A DNA stretch of 64,000 nucleotides. Origin: Poriferisodalis sp965204125. Lineage in GTDB: Bacteria > Actinomycetota > Acidimicrobiia > Acidimicrobiales > Poriferisodalaceae. This document shows, piece after piece, positions 60,198 through 64,000 of the stretch. A model generated the notes under the pieces. The model saw nothing but the letters and a program-made list of their open reading frames with translations. It was not told the origin of the DNA and searched no databases. The stretch lies in contig NZ_OZ241968.1 of the NCBI RefSeq assembly GCF_965204125.1, positions 806,001-870,000 of the forward strand, given 5' to 3'. Numbering within the stretch: position 1 is the stretch's first letter; every line of letters starts with the position of its first letter. The position numbers and the translations under genes were made by a program.

Positions 60198-62893
60198 GAC
60201 ATGAGTCTCAGCATCTCGCGGGCCACCATCGGGGCGGCGTTCTGGTTCTGACCGGTCACGAGGTTGCCGTCGACCACCCAGTGGTTGGCCAAAGCATCGC
60301 GGGACCGGGTCACGCTCTCGAACAGGGCGCCGGCCTTGCGCAGCTCGGTCTCGGGATGCTGCGGCGTGGCGGTGATGCGCAGCTCCCGGACTTGCTTGTC
60401 GGTTACCCCGGTCACCCTGCGGCCCGCCACCAGCGGGCTGCCGTCGGCGGCCTTCGCCTTGAGCAGCCCGAGCGGGCCGTGGCAGACGCCGCCGATCACG
60501 CTGCCGTGCTGGTTGGCCTCGGTGATCTTGCGGCCGAGCTCCTCGGAGAACCCCAAGTCGAACGCAGCACCCCAGCCGCCCGCCAGGAAGACGATCGAGT
60601 AGGCGGCGACGTCGACTTCGCCGATGGCGAGCGAGTTGTTCACCTTGGCCTTGAAGTCGTCGTCGGCCAGGAAGCGGTCGCAGGCCGCAGTGCGCAGAGG
60701 GGCACGCACCGACTGGGGATCCACCGGGATGACTCCCCCATTGGGACTGGCTAGGTCCACCGACATGCCCGCATCGGCGAAGGCGTAGTACGGCACGGTC
60801 ATCTCGCTGGCGAACACACCGGTCGGCTTGCCGATGTCGAGCACGCCATGGTTCGTCGCCACGATCAGCGCCCGTCGCCCGTGCAGGTCGGCGTCAATCG
60901 TCTCGGTGTCGTCCGGGTGCATGCCGAGCCGCTGCAGCACCTTGCGTATGGCACGAGCGGGCGGTGGCACCTTCTTCGAAGCAGACTTCGTGGCGACAGC
61001 CGATGACGCGAGCCCCCCCTGGTTGCTCGACCCCGTGCGGTCCTGCGTCGAAGCCGAATCTGTGGCGTCTGTCGACGAGGACGACGCAGTCCGGCTATCC
61101 GGCGCAAGGCGATTCCGCCTTGAAGCGGAACCCGTCGTGGCTGGGAGCGGGCTGGGCGTTCGGGTGGCGTAGGGCCATGGCTGGTTGCGTTCGGGCACGG
61201 CCCGGGCTCGTTCGACGGCCAAGCGCTGCTCCAGCTCGGCGAACACCTCCTGCGCGCTCGGGTCTGCCCAGCGGTTGTGCGCCTCGATCGGGTCGGCGTC
61301 GAGGTCGTAGAGCTCCCACTGATCGGGCAGCGGCTCGGTGCGGTACACCTCTCCCGCAGGGCCGTCGGCCGCGAGGTGCCGCACGCCCGGCTCGGTCCAC
61401 GTGGCCGGATCGTCGAACGTGCGCACGATCTTCCACAGGTGACCCGTGTCAACGCGGCAGACGAGGCTCTCGAAATTGGCACCCACATGGGCTGGCACTT
61501 GGATGCGCAGCGGCGGCGGCGTCCTGCCCATCCGGCGGGCCATCCCGCTGGCCCCCGAGTCGCCCTCGGGCATGTTGTCGCGTGTCATCAGATAGACGGC
61601 GCGGTCGCGGTCGGGCTCGGCGTTGCCGTCGACTACATCCATCAAGTCGCGCCCGGGCAGCGGATGCACCTCGGTGTGGCTGGCGCGCAGCTCCTCGGCC
61701 GCCGACGCCGCATCGATCCCCGCCGCCGACAGCAGCGTCGGCACCAGATCGACGTGCGACGTTGGCGCATCGACAGCCCGGCCAGCCGTCGCCTTCGAGC
61801 CCACCCGGGCGATCACGAACGGCACACGCGTCGCCTCGTCATACAGGTTGAACCACTTCTGATGCAGCCCGCCGTGGGCGCCCAACAGTTCTCCATGGTC
61901 CGACGTGCGCACCAGCACTGCGTCAGACGATCCGCCCTCTGTCACTGCACGGCGCACCCGGTCGAGCGGGCCGTCGACCTCGGCGTGGAGCCGGTAGTAC
62001 AGACTGCGGTACTCGGCCGCATGGTTGCGATACACCCGCTCGACCGCCGGCGCCAGCCCGTAGGTAGTCGGGTACGACGCCCGGTAGGCGATCTGCGCTG
62101 CGGGCTTGGTGGACAGATCCTCGTCGTCGGTCGGCGACGCCGGGATCGGCGGCGGTTCGGCAGCAGTCAACGAGATCTCGCCCCTGCCGCGGCGCAACCA
62201 CGCCGGGCCGAGCCACACCGGGGCGAACACGATGTCATGGGGGTTGACGAAGCTGGCCACCAGCAGGAACGGCCGCAGCGCCGCCGCCTCGCCCGCCCGC
62301 CGGCGTGCGTACCGGTCTTCCAGCCACGCCACCACCCGGTCGGCGAACAGGGGGTCGCGCACGAGGCCGCTGTTGGCCAGCGCGGCGCCATGCGGCTCAG
62401 GCCCGATCCAGCCGGAGAAGCCGAACTCGTCGAGCGGGTCGGCGTCGAGGTACGCCCGCTCGGCGTCGGTGTCGACTACACCCTCGTCGTCGTTGGTTGC
62501 CAGCGGGACGCCCGCAGCGTCGACCAGGTCGGCGTGGCTCATATGCCACTTGCCTTGGTAGTGCGTGTCGTAGCCGCCGGCGCGGAACCAGTGGCCCAGC
62601 GTGGGCACCTCGCCGGGCCGCAGCCAACGCATCCGGCTGTCGTCGGCCATCTTGCCGAGACCATTCGTCTGGGTGACGCCGTGCACGTCGGGGTACTGGC
62701 CGGTGAACAGCGTGGGCCGGCTCGGCACGCAGGCCAGCGATCCGGTGTAGTGGCGCCCGAACGACACGCCATGCTCTGTGAACCATGCGACGCCCAGACT
62801 CTTGCGCCACGCACTGACCTCGGCCGGCTCGTAGGGAGGCGCGGCCCGCTCCTGGTCGGTCATCAGGATCACGACGTCGGGCCGAGCGTTCAT
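60194..62893 (-). CDS. Sulfatase fused to a DJ-1/PfpI domain
   Basis: An 899-residue fusion. Residues 1 to about 590 are a type I sulfatase: DVVILMTDQ at the start, SLACVPSRPTLFTGQ with the formylglycine Cys at 55, YQGKWHMSH, and RTSDHGELLGAHGG. A Ser/Thr-rich linker follows. Residues from about 670 are a DJ-1/PfpI glutamine-amidotransferase-like domain with RRALIVATNHG and IGGVCHGPLGL, the nucleophile Cys at 804. Both domains appear intact. The gene overlaps both neighbours by four bases. Sulfate-ester removal coupled to a PfpI-type glyoxalase or protease activity is possible. Confidence 0.85.
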   Translation of the reverse strand: MNARPDVVILMTDQERAAPPYEPAEVSAWRKSLGVAWFTEHGVSFGRHYTGSLACVPSRPTLFTGQYPDVHGVTQTNGLGKMADDSRMRWLRPGEVPTLGHWFRAGGYDTHYQGKWHMSHADLVDAAGVPLATNDDEGVVDTDAERAYLDADPLDEFGFSGWIGPEPHGAALANSGLVRDPLFADRVVAWLEDRYARRRAGEAAALRPFLLVASFVNPHDIVFAPVWLGPAWLRRGRGEISLTAAEPPPIPASPTDDEDLSTKPAAQIAYRASYPTTYGLAPAVERVYRNHAAEYRSLYYRLHAEVDGPLDRVRRAVTEGGSSDAVLVRTSDHGELLGAHGGLHQKWFNLYDEATRVPFVIARVGSKATAGRAVDAPTSHVDLVPTLLSAAGIDAASAAEELRASHTEVHPLPGRDLMDVVDGNAEPDRDRAVYLMTRDNMPEGDSGASGMARRMGRTPPPLRIQVPAHVGANFESLVCRVDTGHLWKIVRTFDDPATWTEPGVRHLAADGPAGEVYRTEPLPDQWELYDLDADPIEAHNRWADPSAQEVFAELEQRLAVERARAVPERNQPWPYATRTPSPLPATTGSASRRNRLAPDSRTASSSSTDATDSASTQDRTGSSNQGGLASSAVATKSASKKVPPPARAIRKVLQRLGMHPDDTETIDADLHGRRALIVATNHGVLDIGKPTGVFASEMTVPYYAFADAGMSVDLASPNGGVIPVDPQSVRAPLRTAACDRFLADDDFKAKVNNSLAIGEVDVAAYSIVFLAGGWGAAFDLGFSEELGRKITEANQHGSVIGGVCHGPLGLLKAKAADGSPLVAGRRVTGVTDKQVRELRITATPQHPETELRKAGALFESVTRSRDALANHWVVDGNLVTGQNQNAAPMVAREMLRLMS

Positions 62894-63333
62894 CGGGCGG
62901 CCTTTCGCAGGTGATCGTCGAGGCCGTGCAGCATCTGGTTCGACACCTTCGAGAGCTGGCGGCTCAGCACCTTTGCTGCCAACTGCTGCGGCGGGCGCGG
63001 CCCGACATCCACCGAGCTGGTCAGCGTGATCTGCGTCGAGCCGTCCCCGTCGTCGAGCTGCCAGGTGTTGCGCAGCGATCGGACCGGCGGCGGCAGTCCT
63101 TCCACGACGTAGCTGAGCCGCTCGCCGTCAACCCACTCGATTACCCGTTCGACGAGGGTCCTGCGGCCGGACTGGATGCGCCGCACCGTTCCCACACCTT
63201 CCCGCTGGGCACTCAGCAGGCACGAATGATCCACGATGGGAGCCCAGCGAACGTTCTCGCCGAAGTCCGCCAGCACCGCCCACACCTCTGCCGAAGGCGC
63301 CGGTATGACCAGCGTGGCCGTGGTGTCGCTCAC
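62890..63333 (-). CDS. SRPBCC family protein
   Basis: A 147-residue START-like protein. TATLVIPAPSAEVWAVLADF is the first strand and helix, followed by NVRWAPIVDHSCLL and TQITLTSSVDVGPRP. The GTG at 63333 is chosen because TAGGGT lies seven bases upstream. The stop overlaps the sulfatase fusion start (ATGA). It is the first gene of the operon and may carry or sense a hydrophobic substrate. Confidence 0.75.
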   Translation of the reverse strand: MSDTTATLVIPAPSAEVWAVLADFGENVRWAPIVDHSCLLSAQREGVGTVRRIQSGRRTLVERVIEWVDGERLSYVVEGLPPPVRSLRNTWQLDDGDGSTQITLTSSVDVGPRPPQQLAAKVLSRQLSKVSNQMLHGLDDHLRKAAR

Positions 63334-63532
63334 GCCGGCCACCCTAGCCCCGGCGCCATCAATTGTCGTGAGAACTGGCACTTGTTTCGCCCCGTGCGGC
63401 GCTGACACATTGCTCGGGGCAGGTTCGCAGCGGGTGCGAGGCACAGGCGGCAGCACGTATCACGGCGCCAGCGAGAACAGCAGCCAGCCGGCGTCCGCGG
63501 CAACATTGGACCCCAGCAAATCGGAGAACCCC

Positions 63533-64000
63533 ATGCACGTCAGCGCCACCCTGCCCCAGCACAACCTGCGAGCCGTGCCCGACGAGGTGCGCCGGATCGA
63601 GGCCGACGGGTACGACTGCGTCGTGACCATGGAGAACCGGCACGAGCCGTTCATCCCGCTGGGCATCGCAGCCGTGCACAGCGAGCGGGTGTGGTTGGCG
63701 ACGAGCGTGGCGATCAGCTTCCCCCGCAGCCCGATGGTGACGGCCTCAACCGCGTGGGACCTGCAGGGGGCCTCGGACGGGCGGTTCGTGCTCGGCATCG
63801 GCAGCCAGGTCAAGGGACACAACGAGCGGCGGTTCAGCGTGCCGTGGTCGGCGCCGGCGCCCCGCATGGCCGAGTACGTGCAGGCGATCCGGGCCATCTG
63901 GCACACATGGTCGACCGGCGAGAAGCTGAGCTACGAGGGCGAGCACTACCGGTTCTCGCTGATGACGCCCAACTTCACGCCCGAACCCATTGACGCGGCC
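63533..64000 (+). CDS. LLM-class F420-dependent oxidoreductase, 5' part
   Basis: The first 156 residues of a luciferase-like (LLM) TIM barrel. RRIEADGYDCVVTMENRHEP, VWLATSVAISFPRSP, and RFVLGIGSQVKGHNERRFSV are the strand-helix units around the F420 pocket; RMAEYVQAIRAIW is the usual following helix. GGAG lies before the ATG. The gene runs past the end of the window. Such enzymes are abundant in mycobacteria and Acidimicrobiia. Substrate unknown. Confidence 0.85.
   Translation, partial: MHVSATLPQHNLRAVPDEVRRIEADGYDCVVTMENRHEPFIPLGIAAVHSERVWLATSVAISFPRSPMVTASTAWDLQGASDGRFVLGIGSQVKGHNERRFSVPWSAPAPRMAEYVQAIRAIWHTWSTGEKLSYEGEHYRFSLMTPNFTPEPIDAA

Overview
The window looks like chromosome from a high-GC actinobacterium. 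A member of class Acidimicrobiia is the best guess, from gene content: many SDR, acyl-CoA dehydrogenase, EthD, amidohydrolase and sulfatase genes, a DUF222/HNH protein, F420-type LLM and SRPBCC genes, and VapBC modules. Start signals also fit: at least 15 starts are preceded by a TANNNT box 6-8 bases before ATG, GTG or TTG, the layout of leaderless actinobacterial promoters. The class is inferred; there is no rRNA in the window.

Bases 1-1484 hold the end of an enoyl-CoA hydratase gene and an SDR gene, closed by strong hairpins and an odd tRNA-like element. Bases 1813-11848 are an envelope and iron region: a FEA1-like lipoprotein, a flippase-like/glycosyltransferase fusion, a ferric-iron ABC binding protein and permease, an ArnT-like membrane protein, a sugar-nucleotide epimerase and an FAD oxidoreductase. 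Three DtxR/IdeR-like palindromes sit at its promoters, so the set may be iron controlled.

Bases 11912-31700 are mostly catabolic and housekeeping genes: EthD, amidohydrolase, acyl-CoA dehydrogenase, SDRs, amidase, cupin, a CnbZ/RidA-like protein, a TetR regulator, an alpha/beta hydrolase, inositol monophosphatase, DUF2237, DUF2784, P-loop kinases, DUF983 and choline-sulfatase. Three VapBC-type toxin-antitoxin pairs are interspersed.

Bases 31700-56066 are accessory DNA: a fourth VapBC pair, a likely small RNA with a textbook terminator, a promoter-plus-start cassette shared by two unrelated genes, a phosphotransferase and a duplicated fragment of it, an unknown two-gene module, a membrane protein with six regularly spaced His-Cys pairs, and then a probable defence island. 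The island holds a possible PD-(D/E)XK protein, a 1054-residue helical protein, two HEPN-like proteins, a single-chain Type ISP-like restriction-modification enzyme and a tyrosine integrase. It is followed by ASCH, HNH, XRE-ImmA and truncated PIN genes and a HicAB pair.

Bases 56369-64000 return to chromosomal genes: a membrane metallophosphoesterase, a DUF222/HNH protein, tRNA-Arg(CCT), a tightly overlapping operon (SRPBCC, sulfatase fused to DJ-1/PfpI, TetR) and the start of an LLM-class F420-dependent oxidoreductase gene.
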